Numbered from the stretch's first letter, positions 1 to 12,660 are shown. The stretch is DNA of 64,000 nucleotides from Puccinellia tenuiflora (GCA_012064385.1 QRDG01000027.1:605075-669074), one strand, 5' to 3'. The notes: generated from the letters alone by a model not told the origin. Made by a program: numbers and translations.

Positions 1-968
1 ATTTTTTATCGGTATCTTTGCACACTCATGTATTTGTGAGGATCTTTGTCTTCATGCTTACCTTGGTGAGCATGTTGATTTTTATCGGCTAAATTCTCTC
101 ACTATCTTTTGGAATCTTCAATTGGTTTTAGTTTCCAATTGGTACCCCTAAGCTTGTGAACATACCCCTTTAAAAGATCTTCCTTTTATCTCGGTTGGGC
201 CAATCCTATGTTGAATTTTAAAAAAAAAATTTGGTATCCTCGAGTTTGTGAACATATTCTTTTTGAAAAATCTTCTTTGTAAGTTATGTGTGTCAATGCT
301 TGATATATAACTTATCTCCATTTGGTTAAGACTATGTGTCTTATCAAATTAATTGTCTTGTCACACACACATACTCTTGGTTGGGCCTTCATTAATAATT
401 AGTATCTCCATATGGCTCAACCACATCTTTGGTGAAAGTGCTTTGTTTTGCTTTAATGGTTACATCCTTGCACTTTGTGAGTGTTCTAGATGATTATGGG
501 GGAGTGAGGATTCCATATTTGTTCACTCCGCAATAGTGTATGAACATTGGGGAGCTTCTCTATTTTTTAGAATTCTCAGTTAGGATCTTCTTGATTGCTT
601 TTCTCCTTTGTGGAGATGTTTAGAATGATTTCATCCTTTGCCATCTTTGGATCCTCAATATAGTTTGATTTCCTCTATTATTCATCAATGGATATGTGCA
701 TTTAATTTCACTCATATCTTGAGGAATGCATACTTGTGGAGGAACTCACATTATATTGGCCATCTAAAATATTTTCTTCCCATTTCGGCAATCGATGCCA
801 ATGGGGGAGAAGTTTTAGAGGGTTTAAGGGAATTTGGTCTTATGCTTTCGTTTGGTTCTTAAGCATTTACCTCTCATGCTCATGCATCCTTGTCTTGCAA
901 GGTTGCTTAAATTCATTATATAAACCCTCTCAAAAGGGATTGTCATCAATTACCAAAATGGGGGAGAT
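1..968 (+). mobile_element. 3' internal end of a Sirevirus-like copia element
   Basis: This is the internal DNA just upstream of a 3' LTR. It ends in a purine-rich tract (about 954-968, containing gggggagat) of the kind that primes plus-strand synthesis in grass Sireviruses. No open reading frame in it resembles reverse transcriptase, RNase H or gag, so it is probably the decayed non-coding or env-like 3' region. The rest of the element lies to the left of the window. The assignment rests on the polypurine tract and the LTR that follows. Confidence 0.55.
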
Positions 969-1671
969 TGAAAGGGCATGGTTGCCCCCATGTGTTGTTT
1001 TGGTAATTAATGACAATCTCTAGGGACTAATGTGTGCTTTGAGTTATATTTGCAGTGTTGGTCCATAAGGAATGCTTGGACTCCATATGTTGGAGTCAAG
1101 GCTAAAAGAAGAAGACTATATGTTGATCAAGGCTAAGTGCAAGTTGATCAACATACAAGATTAGGCCATGTGAAGATATGTCGAAGAATGTCTCTCCCAT
1201 CTTGGTGTATGGGGGAGCAATATGCGTGTCTTCACCAAGCGGAGCAAAATCAAGAAAGGTGATCCACTTGAGAGTAGATCAAGATCGTCATCATCTAGCT
1301 CAAGTGGAATGCGCAAGGCAAAGGTATGATCTTGATAGGGTCTCTAGTTTATCGGTCTCGCGGTGTAGTTATGAGACCGGGTTTTAGGATAGGTAACCGT
1401 ACTATCAAGAGGGGCTCTCAAGTGAGCTTGAGCGTATCGGTCGTAGAGAGCTCAAACCTTTGCATCCTTGGCATCATCTTTATTGGTTCCTATTTGGCTC
1501 TTATCGTGGTGTGGTATTGGTGCTTGTCGTGCTTGTCATGACAAGGCCAAGGTCACCGAAAACGGTTTTCATATGTGTTCCCTATTGAGTTTTCGGTGTC
1601 GGAGATTTTGTCGGTCCATCTATGCAGAAGATTTCACTCTTCCGTTTATTAGCAAAATCTCCCTTACTTGG

Positions 1672-4600
1672 TGCGGTGACCCAGCACACCACTGCATGTT
1701 GTAGTGCGCAAGTCGTTGACATAATACTCACAGAAGGACTTATCCGTGAATATTACATCCCTCAGAGTAGTTCAACAGAAACATAGCAGGTCCAAGGTAA
1801 CACTATAGGATTACAACATTCAATACAAAATCTTGAGAACCTCCTTTATACAAAAGCAAGTCTCATACAAATGAAATCCAGAAAAGATCCAATTCGTATC
1901 ACTAAGCTGGAGATTAGCTCTAGCTCTATTCCTAATCCACTACTACTATTGTCATAGCCCTAATCTATTCCATCTGGAACATCTTTATCCAGGGTTGTAC
2001 TCCTCCTTCCAATAGATGTTGTCTCCTCCATTGGTAGTGTGGTCTTTATGTATGCCATTGACACTGCTGTCATTGCCCCTCCATTGCCATGGTTGTCGTC
2101 ATTCTTCCGTTGATGAAGTAGCGGTCAACTCCTTCAAGTTCCACCAGCTCAACTTGATTTCTTGTGGAAGACCTCCTCAACATCGTGATGGATATCTAGC
2201 AACGCCCTTGATGGCTCCAAAAGTCTAAGCAGGGGGTCAAATAGGAAGGGGTGAGTAACAGCGTTACTCAGCAAGTTCAGAATATATAGAGATAAGGTGT
2301 TTCATGCACTAGCTACTGCCAAAACCTCAGGTCTTTGGCATAGATGCAAGTTTTTGCAAACATTTCTTCAAAGGATATATTTTATTCTGAAAACTATGTC
2401 CCAGCCTCCACCGGTCTTGTGAATCCAAATGGGACTCCATTCCGGCCTCGATCTCGTAGTTCCATTCCGGGAACACGGTTGTGATATCACAAATTTGTTG
2501 TTTGACTCTGCAGAGTTGCATCACTTTACCCAACAGTTGCCTGGCCTTATATATGCTCTCTTTACACTCCATGAGTGTTATAGCCAAGACTCAGGACATC
2601 CAGTCATGTGGAGCTTCTCCCAAATCAACACATATCCGCCCATTTATGATGCGGTAGGGGAATCATGTTCCACGCATACCCATCACCCCTCCCGAGCTTC
2701 CCCACCAATTACCCCGTCGGGCAGGAAGAGCACGCGCTTCCACGCTGTTGGCCGCCGCAACGACCCAACCCGGTGTAGGCCTGCCGAGGATATGCGGATG
2801 AGAAAAGAAGCCTCTGACTGACCCCGCCCATACAAAGTCCGTTGGTTGATGCTTTCACTACGGCGAAAGGATCACTGGAACAGGGGTTATTAGTTCCTAA
2901 GGATATATACCTTCCCATACGATGGAACACCGGACCTATTCATCTTACCATTGTTCCACCGCCAACCAATAGTATATACCACATCATTCGAAAATACTTT
3001 TTCTTTTTCTGATGCAAGTGAAAGGAACGTATAGGTAACTTTGCAAGTACTTTGCTAAAAATACATCAAACGGTATGCAAGAATGAACTTGCCTATGATA
3101 AAGGTGGCAATTCATGTCCTTCGGGGTTCTAGGGTTTGCGGTAAAACCCCGAGATCTGAAAATAGCAATGTAATCCTGGTAAGGACTACTGGAAACACTG
3201 TCAAGATGCTATTATGCATAAATATGAGATGCATCGTAAAATCCCCAAAAATACCCAAGCTTGTAAGTGTAGGCTTTGTTTTATTTGATACTTTGATAAC
3301 TGAAGTGATTTTAGGGTTAAGGATTAGTTAGTGCTTTTATAATATGTGGGTTTGTTATGATATCTAGAATTAAATATTTACCACTTTTATTGAGGTAAAG
3401 AATTTATTTTATTCAAGTAAATACTTTTCTCTTTGCTAGAAAAACAGAATTTGCAATTTTAAGTCATCAATTTTATTGCCTTCAGGAAAACATTTCATTA
3501 ACAACATGAAGTAGTTATTTATTCAAATTTTATTTACTTGACTAACTTTCAAATATTATCAACATAAGGGTGAATGAATTTTAGATAAATTCTTCTTTGT
3601 GTGTTTTACCTAGGATGAGTTACAGGACAGTCATTTATAGTATGCAATAAAGTTCAAAATATATGCTTGGAGCTTATTACTCAAATTATTTTTCTTTTGG
3701 AAAAATAATTGTTTTTGAAAATAGGTCAATTCATTTCCACTTAAGGATCTTTGAATTTTTATTCACAAAATACTTTTCAAAACTTCAAATAAAACTTATA
3801 TTAAAATTCCACATAATTTATAGAGTGTGTTGACTATTTTTAGCTGATTTTTGTTCCTTTTGTTTGGGAGTTAAAATTCATTTAAGTTTGGATAATTTTA
3901 TTTGGTGAATTACCAAAATGCCCCTGGGCCTAATGGGTTGGACCCAACCCATTAACCTTGGGTCAAGGTCTGGCCTGGTCGGCCATTGACCGACCCACTG
4001 CCTCCTCTCTGTCTCGCACGCACGCACGCCTCCTCGGTTCCCCTCCTGGCGATGCGCCGCCGTCACCCACGGCTCCGGCCACTGCCGGCCTGCTCCGGCG
4101 CCGCTGCGGTCCGGCGTGTCTCCTCCTAGTTCTTCTCCGCCGTTTCCCCGCTGCCGTGGTGCCGATTCGTCATCAAGCGCCTCCAATCGAGCTCACTCGC
4201 GGAACCCTAACCCTAGCCGAAGTGGCTTGGGTCGCCGGTGCGATACCGCGCCGCCGTGCCTCCTGCTTCTTCTCCTCGAGCCACAGTTCGACTCCTCCCC
4301 TTCACCTCGACGTCGGTCGGGACGGCTCCTCGACGGATGCAACCCCGACGTCGCCTCCTTGTTGCCTGCCCTCCGATCTAGTCGAGCCACGGCTCGGCCA
4401 CGCCTCCATGGATCCTCTCTTCACTCTTTGCTCACTGGTGGTGTTGGTGGGGATGCGCTTCTCCCCTGGTCCTCCTCCATGACCACACGGGCACTGCCCC
4501 GTCGTCATGGCGTTACGACCTTGGGCGCACGGTACGTCTACCTCCTCTTCCTCCTTTCTGCTCTTATGCTTCCCTCTAAAACTCTCTCTGATCTAGCCTA

Positions 4601-7600
4601 ATAACTATGCTGCACATGATATCCTCACCGACACTTAACAAAATTCATGCTTAACTGTGCCCTGCCTAAGGATTTTTAGGTGATTTATGTGTAACTGAGC
4701 TTGGTAGATCACTTCCCTTCTAGAAAAGCTTTAGAGAATTATAGTTAGTTAAAATGATTTTTTTTTTTTTGGAATTTCTGTGGTGATTTGTGGTTCCTGG
4801 ACATGAACTACTTTCTATACAGCAACATGTACATGATTATTGCATAAACTTGTGCTATAGCAATTTGTAGATATATCTCTAGATAGATCTGACTGTGAAA
4901 ACTAATAAGAACAGATACATCATAAACTTGTATTTACTTTTCTTGGGGTGTTTTAGTTCCTGGCTGCTGCTAGTAAGCAACAGATCATATGCATACATGA
5001 TCTTGCCATGCAGTGTGCCTATGTACTTAATATCTTGCATGATTGCATGATCAGATCATGCTTTGCATCAGTGGTAACTTGAATATCTTTTCATATACAG
5101 CTCATACTTGGATTTAGTGACTGGAATATTAATTTGCTTACCAAATCAGGTGCATACATGATCTGGTGGTGTTTTTTGGTTTAAAAGTGTAGATATCCAG
5201 CCTTTCTATGGCTAGATAGATATAAATTGATAAGAACAGATCTGCTGTGCTTAATTTCTTAGCCATACCCAATGATGCAAAAGCTGAGGCAAATATTTTG
5301 ATAAGAACAGATACTAGTGTGTGGTTTTTAATTTCTCAGTGATGATTTAGCATAGCAACTCTATGCAGTTCTGAGGGATCTTTCTTCTATTCCAGTAAAC
5401 TGATAAGAACAGGTCTACTGCCCCTCTCCTCTCTTTCCCTCTCATCTAAATGCTCTAGATATTAGTAACCTGCTGTTGGAGAGAAGCTTGGTCTTCTGGA
5501 AATTGATGATAACCTGCGTCTTGTGGCTAGCCTGCTCCTCCTCGCTGCTTGACCTATTTCCTAGTTGTTCTAAAGATTGGGCATAGTTTGGTGGTGTTCT
5601 TGGTGTTCTTGAGATGCTATGGCTGATATGGAAGAGTATGGTTTGTGGTTGATATATTTGTGTTGATGTGAGAAGAGTGTGGTGCGGCTGGTTGTTTCTT
5701 TTGATTGTGGGAAATACCATAGAGAGCAAATTCGAATTTTATGTGTGGCAAGCATGTTCTTATATAGGCCTAGCATGAGAATTACTTGGAGTTCAAGTAA
5801 GAATAGATATTTTCCTTATGGATAGCTATCCTATGTGTCAAGCATATCCATAACATGGCTTTTCTTAAGGTGCAAGTTAACTTAGATATTTTGTTTGTGG
5901 ATAGGGATGCCTAGTCATTGATCTTATCTCCTATGTGGCAAGCTTATCCCTCTCATGCTTGGTATTATCCTCTTGTAGGATTTATTTTTGGGCATGCCAA
6001 GTGGCTTTTGTCACTAGATGGGCTTGTGGGCTAAATCTCTTATATGGGCCTTGGCATAAGAATGGGTCAAGTGGGCTTTGAATTAAATGGGTGGTGATTA
6101 TCAAGTGGGCTTTGTGAATTTTAAGATGTGAGATTACAATTTGACTCCTTTCTTCCTTGGTGATTAATACCATTGGAGAAATATTAGGATGTGGGCTTTC
6201 TCTTTTATTAGGAACTTGACTAGATTAGAGGGATTGACTAGCTGCCTTGTTGATGCCTAAGATAAAAGAATATATGGATCAATTTTGCCTATTGTCCCTT
6301 CTCTTGTATGGATCCAAGTTGCCTCTTGTCCTTGTTGCCTAATTGATCCATGTTGCCTTTAATGATCCAATTTGATCCATAAGACCAGATGTTGCCTTAA
6401 GATTGAGATTAATCCCTCTAGTCAAATATTGGATATTAGGACAAGTTCTTAATATCCTGAAGTCGAGTTCCAAACATCAATTGCCTCACCCTTGTGGTGA
6501 AGGCAACATTTTAATTATAAGAAACATTTCTTTTGTCCTTATTTGTTTTTAGATGATTTTCAATTGCTTTATGTATGAAAAATGGGTCTGTTAACAAGAT
6601 GGCCAGTCTTGCTACCAAACTTCTTTTAGCATAGCACAAAACCTTTGAATTTCACACAATTTCTAGAGACCTGGATAGGAAAAGATTCCTCTTTCTTTCT
6701 TCTTTTCTGTCTTGCTTTGTTTTGCAGGGAAAGAATTTGAAAAGATTGGGAGATAAGAAGATCAAGATAAATTGAGAAGATCAAAATAAGATCTAGTTAA
6801 AGATTTAGTTATAGGATTTTCTTGTATGCTTTTGCAAGTTCTTTTCTTTTATTTGAGATAAGTACATATTCTGTAATTGTAATAATATTATTCTTTCAAT
6901 TTAAATTTGTAAAGTTTGTATATGATTCCATTTGTATTTTTTGGATCCAAATTTACTTTGGACATTTATATTTGAAGTTGTAATTGAGATGTGATTATTT
7001 GATGATTGATGTAATATTACTTATTCTTTCATTTTGGGGAATTTGTAAGCTTTGTATAAGCTCATATTTGTATTTCAATGGACTTTGGACATTATGATTC
7101 TATAAAGGTTTATGTAAAGAGTTTTGTGAGATGGATTTAAGATGATGTATGTATGATTTAATGATATTATAGTGTAAAGATACTTGTAAGATCATGAATG
7201 AATGATGATGTTTGATGAGATAATATATGTGTGAGACGAGAAATTTGTTTATGATCATGTATATAGAATGATAACTTGATATTTGTGTTTTGTATTCAAT
7301 TGGGATGGATATATTATCTTTATAGCATTGTGATAAGAAGTGTTGAGAATTAGGAAAGGTCATGTTCAAAAATCTCGCACCTCGACAATCGACTAATTTG
7401 ACTAATTAGTCTGTCGAGTGATAACTCTTTTCTTGTTCTTGTGATTTCAATTTAATTTGGTATAAAGCTCATCTCGAAGTTTATTGCACTTGACAGGATG
7501 ATCTAAACCCTAACTCATCGAGTCGAGCGAAACATCGATCACTTTGTCTCCTTTATTTTAAAAGCGCGAAAATTTCCTGCATTTTCAGATGCATGCTATG

Positions 7601-7656
7601 CGAATGCACAAATTCTATTTCTACCCTTTCTACTCTCTAAACTACGGGATATTACA
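1672..7656. mobile_element. Nested LTR-type insertion, probably a very long solo LTR (5,985 bp)
   Basis: The segment begins TGCGGTGACC and ends GGGATATTACA. It is flanked by a perfect 5-bp direct repeat CTTGG (1667-1671 and 7657-7661), so the borders are seen directly. No gag or pol reading frame and no second internal LTR copy are visible, so a solo LTR is the simplest reading. The layout (AT-rich arms, GC-rich block at about 3900-4600, end GGGATATTACA, which on the minus strand reads TGTAATATCCC) resembles the Tekay-type LTRs at 39691 and 47782, suggesting minus orientation. An alternative is a non-autonomous element with LTRs too diverged to recognise by eye. GC-rich ORFs around 3958-4601 look like by-products of base composition. 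Confidence 0.6.
7381..7418. repeat. Short inverted repeat (hairpin) near the end of the nested LTR
   Basis: Arms CTCGACA plus GACTAATT pair with AATTAGTC plus TGTCGAG. There is a 3-nt bulge on the left arm and a 5-nt loop. It lies about 240 bp inside the LTR border, in what would be the U3 region if the element is on the minus strand. Function is unknown. Confidence 0.6.
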
Positions 7657-7819
7657 CTTGGTTTCAATATTCTCACATGATATAGGGTAGCATTTGTCGT
7701 CCTCTTTCCAACAAAGTTGGTTTCACTTCATTCGGACTTCATTTGCAAAAGATATGGTTTTCCGGTTTTCAATAGAAAGGTTTTACCTTTCATATTTTGG
7801 TTTTACCATATCCTTTTGA

Positions 7820-8092
7820 ACAATGATGTTTCTCTGCATAATCTTGTTGTGCTCGTTGTGACGATTCCAACGAGTCCAAGATTATCGAAACGGAGTTCGT
7901 ATGTGGAAGATATTGCATTTCCGGTTTGCAAGAAAGAGGTTTAATATTTCCTCATTTGTTATTATAATATATTGTTGGACTATGATGTTTTTATGCATAA
8001 TCTTGTAGTGCTTGTTGTGGTGATTCCAACGAGTCCAAGATTATCGAAAACGGAGTCCGGATACAAAAGTTATTGCATTTCCGGTACCGGAC
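7820..8092 (+). repeat. Imperfect tandem duplication inside the Sirevirus-like LTR
   Basis: Two diverged copies (about 7820-7925 and 7978-8085) share the blocks gcataatcttgt, gattccaacgagtccaag and attgcatttccggt in the same order. It is an internal duplication of LTR sequence and not a gene. Confidence 0.6.
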
Positions 8093-9601
8093 GTTTTCTA
8101 GGCAGAAAAAGAAAAGAAAAGAAAGAAAGGAAAAAAGGGGGGAGGGCTGCCCAGCATGGCCGGGGCATGGCCGGGGCATGGCTGGGCCTCCTCTGTTGCC
8201 AGGCCGGCCAGGCCGGCCTCCCCTTGGCTGCTGCGCGAAAATGGCCCCAACGGCCATATTTTGGGCTCCCCTTTTAAGGGGTCTTCTTCCCCATTTCTTC
8301 CCTAACTTTCTCCCACCTCTTGAGCTCTCTTTCCCCCATTGTTGACATTCTTAGAGCTTTGCTATCTCTTAATCCCTCCAATAGTTCTTGCTAGTTTTTG
8401 AGGGAAAAGAGAGAGGAGGTCTAGATCCACGTTTCCACCGATCGGTTTCTCCTCTAATTGAGGGGAACACATTGGATCTAGATCTTTGGAGTTTCTTTGT
8501 GTTTCTCCTTGTTCTTCCTCCCAAATCCCTCCCAAGCATTAGTTGCTTTGGTTGGATTCGGGTTGGAAGAACTTGTCCACTTAGTGTGTTCTTGCCATTG
8601 CATTAGTTGCATCGGTTTGAGTTCTCCACGGTGATTCGTGGAAAGTGAAGTTGAGAAGCTTGTTTCTCTTGGGTACTTTGGTGCCCTAGAGCTTGTTCCT
8701 CTAGGGCACGTTGGTACCCTAGACGGTTTGTTTTCTCGGAGTCTTGGTGGCTTACGGGATTTGTTGGGAGCCTCCAATTGTGGAGTGTGGCTCAACCTTG
8801 TTGCTTCGGAGCTTTGGTAGCTACGAAGATATTGCCGGGAGCCATCAATTGAGTTGTGGTGTGTGCCCCGGCCTTGGGCATCGAGTCTTGGCGGCTCGGT
8901 GCATTTGGTGAAGACCCTCCAACTTGTGGAGTGAGCTTCACCCTTGTAAAGGTTCTAGTTGTCAACCTCAACGGCAACATAGTGACAAGTGCCTCGCCAC
9001 ATTGGTGGTAAGACACAACGGAGATACGGTGTGCCATATCAAGGCTACTCGGTGTTTCACATTGGTGAACACCGCGCCGCTCCAACGGAGACTAGCTTCC
9101 ATTGGGAAGTGAACTTCGGGATAAATCATCGTCTCCAAGTGCCTCGGTATTTCTATCCCGAGCTTCTTACTTATGCTATTTACTTTGTGATAGACATCTA
9201 GCTTAAAGTCATATATCTTGCTATCACCTAGTTGATTATATTGCTTAGCATAAGTGTTGGTGCACATAGGTGAACCTAGCTAGTTTAGGTTTTGGCTTGA
9301 TAAATTAAACGTTAGTTTTATTCCGCATTTATTCAAGCCTTAACCGTAATAATTTTAAATCGCCTATTCACCCCCCCCCCCCTCTAGGCGACATCCGTGT
9401 CCTTTCAATCCGTGTATGCGTGTATAGGTATTCCACGGTACCGGCGAATCGAGACCCTAACCCGCGACGTCCGTGACCCTCCAAGACAATCGGTGTCGAT
9501 CTTCGAAGGCAAGCTAACCACTTGCTATGAACACTCAAGCGGTGTTTGTTTGTTTGCATATTTACCCTATCATATCAGTGCATTTTATTGCTTATTATCG
9601 T

Positions 9602-9730
9602 CTGTCAACTGTGCGTCACGAGATATCGTGGCTTTGTTTACCTCCTGTCAACTGTGCGTCACGAGATATCGTGACTTTGTTTACACCCTGCCAACTGTGC
9701 GTCACGAGATATCGTGGCTTTGTTTTCATT
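9602..9730. repeat. Three tandem 43-bp units
   Basis: Units start at 9602, 9645 and 9688. Each contains caactgtgcgtcacgagata followed by tcgtg and a ctttgttt stretch. The copies are nearly identical, so the array looks recent compared with the surrounding LTR. Confidence 0.85.
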
Positions 9731-9735
9731 CCTGT

Positions 9736-9960
9736 AATACGATAAACCCATCAAGTGTGGGTTGAGTTCCGGCCGGCGACTAAATACATGTTGGGCACCG
9801 CCCACGTGGATTTAATCTCGCCTACTTTCAGTATTATTATTTCATGTACCTTTACTTTCCTACAATACGATAAACCCATCAAGTGTGGGTTGAGTTCCGG
9901 TACCCCGTCTAAATACACGTTGGGTCCTGCCCAAGTGGATTGAAGCGGCTACTTTTCTGT
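9736..9960. repeat. Two tandem copies of a ~128-bp unit
   Basis: Copies begin at 9736 and 9864 with aatacgataaacccatcaag and continue with tgtgggttgagttccgg and a ctaaatac-cacgttgggc-like block. The second copy is slightly shorter. It directly follows the 43-bp array. Confidence 0.8.
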
Positions 9961-10094
9961 AGAGTTGTGGCGTGCGTTGGAAGCTACCATGCACCACTCC
10001 CCATTCCGGCAACGATGGACTGGGAGAACCGCCGCAGTCAATGGAATGGTGGAACGGGATCGCGTGGACGCCTCCACTAACTTTTGTAGTCGAT

Positions 10095-10310
10095 CTGTGG
10101 CTGCTACTGGCCGGAGGCATCTCCGCCATCGCCCGGTTGACGCTAACCAACTGTGCTGTTTTATTTTCTTTTAATCAACCCGTGGCTGTCACTGGTCGGA
10201 GTTATCTCCGCCCTCGCCCGGTTGACGGTGCTAGTTTATTTTCTTTACTCAACCTGTGGCTGTCGCTGGCCGGAGTTATCTCCGCCATCGCCCGGTTGAA
10301 ACTAACCATT
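10095..10310. repeat. Three tandem 74-85-bp units
   Basis: Units start at about 10095, 10180 and 10254. Each carries gtggctg, ctggccgga or a variant, tctccgccatcgcccggttga or a variant, and a T-rich spacer. They are more diverged from each other than the 43-bp units. Confidence 0.8.
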
Positions 10311-11753
10311 GATTGGACTAACTACATATTGCTTGAACTACTGTGTGCAGTTCGTTTCTGTTTCATGTTGATATGATATTGTGGTTTCGCAGTGGACTAA
10401 TCTGTTTCATGTGGATATGACATTATATTTATTGTGTTGGACTAACCCTCTGTTGTTGGAATTGTTGTTGAAAGAAACTGGATTAAATGAACCAACCCTC
10501 CAAACTTCGATGGGGTCAGTCCATAGTGCCACCAATCTGAACCTTGAACGCACTACCACTGTCGCCCAAATGGGAGAGCCATAGCCTATGTAACCTACCG
10601 GGCCTCCTTTGATGCTACCCACTTGGCAAGTCTAGTCGGTTACTGCATAGTTGTGGTCGGGGCTAGTCTTGTGAAGGTTCCGGAGCTAGGCGTCGCTCAT
10701 GAGTTGGGGACGTGCCGGATTCACTTCGTCATAAGACATAGAGTTATGTCGGTAGCTATACAGGGAGTGTCTTGGTAGCGTGAACGGTTATGTAAGTGTA
10801 TCTTTCCGTCATGAAGCAAGGTGCATTTAGATGGGTGGTAACTGCAACCTCTTGAGAGTGTGTCAACTAGCAGCTAGCCTTGTTCCTAGGTTATGGAACA
10901 GTTCAGTGTCGGTCACACTATTGTCCTTTGTCGAGTCCGGAGGTTAAACTTAAGTTCGGTGTGAAAGAAAGATGAACCACCTGATTTCACCAAAGGAACG
11001 ATAAGCTGATGCAGGAAATGTCACTCGAGATGAGTGAAAAGATGAGGCCAGTGGGCCTAAAGGTTGACAGATGTGGTAAGGCTGTTGGGCCTAGTTGTGA
11101 TGACAGGTGATGTTTAATATTTGGTAACACTGGGTACCCCCGTTATTCATCACAGGTAAGTTCTCTTGTGTGATCACCGGTATACGATCCAACCCCACCT
11201 GGCTTGGACTCTGTACTGGTGATACCCCTATTATTTGCTTATGCCATGATTTGTCGTGCTGCCTTGTTGCTACCCACTTGGACTGCCGTAAGTAGACACT
11301 TGCCATGTGTAGATTATTTCTGTTGCTAGCTACTTATTGCCTGATTGCTTGACTGTTCATGTCATGTGGTTGTTTTCTTGCGAGTACGTCACCGTACTCA
11401 AACTGGCTTTTCATGTGGCCAGACATTGAGAGGATCCATCTACTACCATAGCAAGGAGATCGAGCAGGAGCGTGCTAGGATCAGTAGCCCAGCCAGATGC
11501 CTGTGGAATGGAGCCACTCCAAGCCGTTGATTTAGTCGTCTTCCGCTGCCAGTTAAACCCTGTCCCGTGCCATACTTGGCCATGATATTTTATCTTGCCT
11601 GGATGGCCATGTAAACCATTTGTAGCCCTCTGGGCCTGATTGTGTAATGATATTTCTGCTATGTTGCATTGTCGTAACGTGCGTCCGGATATCCTGGGCT
11701 GGCGCACGGGGCGACCGCCTCTCTGGTGATATGTGTCAGAGGGGGGTGCCACA

Positions 11754-12660
11754 ACTCCTGATTTGCCCTCTCTGCTTGTCCATTAGACTGTGGGTGTGCC
11801 ACTGAGGCTAGGTCGAGTCTGATATTGTTCTCACCGCAGAACTTGGCCATCTCTCCAACTGATAAGTTGGTACCATTGTCTGTAATGATGCTGTGAGGAT
11901 ATCCGAAGCGTGTTGCTATTTTCTTGAAAAATCTCACTGCTGATGCTCCGTCGACTCTGCTGACGGGTTCTACTTCCACCCACTTGGTGAATTTGTCAAC
12001 TGCTACTAGCAGATGGGTCTTCTGACAGGGCGACTTTGAGAAAGGACCCACCATATCAAGCCCCCAAACTGCAAACGGCCAAGTGATAGGGATAGTTCTG
12101 AGCTCTTGGGCTGGCACGTGGTCTTGCCTTGCATACCTTTGACATCCATCACAGACTCGAACTATCTTCTCTGCGTCCAGATGCTGTTAACCAAAAGAAC
12201 CCGTGCCTGAAAGCTTTTGACACCAAGGATCTAGTGGATGCATGATGACCACAATCACCTGCATGAATCTCTTGCAATATTTGCCTGCCCTCTTCTGGAG
12301 ATACACACCTCTGGTACACTCTAGTGACACTCCTTCTGTACAACTCGCCGTCAATGATTGTGTAGGACTTGCATCGCCTGATGAGCTGTCTCTGTTTGAC
12401 TTCATCCTGTGGGAGCTCGCCCCTAAGGAGATATGCAAGGTAGGGCTCTGTCCATGCTGGTGTTGCTCGTACTACTGCCACCAGTGCCGATTCTGGATCT
12501 GGGGAGGCTAACTCCTCCTCTGAGGGCAACTTGACTGATGGATGATGAAGTTCATCCACAAATACATTTGGTGGTACTTTCTCTCGTCGAGAGCCGAGTC
12601 GTGATAACACATCTGCGGCCTCGTTCTTGCGTCTGTCAATATGCTCCACTTGATAACCAG
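11754..12660 (-). pseudogene. Gypsy (Tat-like) pol remnant: RNase H end and integrase
   Basis: Read on the minus strand, 12660 to about 12180 shows the end of RNase H (VEHIDRRKNEAADVLSRLGS) and the integrase N-terminal region (HAGDCGHHAST). 12117-11780 shows the integrase core, with DMVGPF, DKFTKWVEVEP, ITDNGTN and AHPQSNGQAERANQE, which carry the Asp/Asp/Glu catalytic positions. The two parts are in different frames around 12120-12180, so a frameshift is present. Integrase breaks off at 11754, where the LTR-like block begins. Reverse transcriptase is missing: the upstream edge at 12660 abuts inverted gag sequence. The RNase H end and integrase resemble the Tat/Retand lineage of Ty3-gypsy elements. 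The copy is dead. Confidence 0.8.

Larger units (their letters stand above)
969..9407 (+). mobile_element. Sirevirus-like copia 3' LTR, split by a later insertion
   Basis: The LTR opens with TGAAAGG directly after the polypurine tract and closes with the inverted counterpart CCTTTCA at 9401-9407, preceded by a C-run and ctctaggcgacatc, a typical grass Sirevirus LTR 3' end. It is interrupted at 1672-7656 by another element. Removing that element and one copy of its 5-bp duplication leaves an LTR of about 2.45 kb. No primer-binding site follows 9407, which fits a 3' LTR; the next bases (atccg) would be the right-hand target duplication, whose partner lies outside the window. Confidence 0.65.
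9408..11753 (-). mobile_element. LTR-like block inserted in a gypsy integrase, repeat-rich
   Basis: The right border is sharp. A gypsy integrase reading frame on the minus strand stops making sense at 11754 and the sequence becomes TGTGGCACCC (minus strand), a typical LTR start. The left end is hidden because the Sirevirus-like element is inserted on that side. The block has no gag or pol reading frame and holds three families of tandem repeats (9602-9730, 9736-9960, 10095-10310). I infer that it is part of a long LTR in minus orientation. The candidate duplication ACTCC (11754-11758) has no visible partner in the window. Confidence 0.45.

Noticed and set aside
3958..4601. Ser/Pro/Arg-rich ORFs in the GC-rich block of the nested LTR
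   Set aside because: They lie in all frames of a GC-rich LTR segment and show no conserved motif.
9371..9382. Run of 12 C as a possible assembly error
   Set aside because: A C-run at this place is normal for the Sirevirus-like LTR end. Its length may be inexact, but it does not change any call.
9602..9730. Possible CRISPR-like array
   Set aside because: The units are contiguous tandem repeats without unique spacers, in a plant retroelement.
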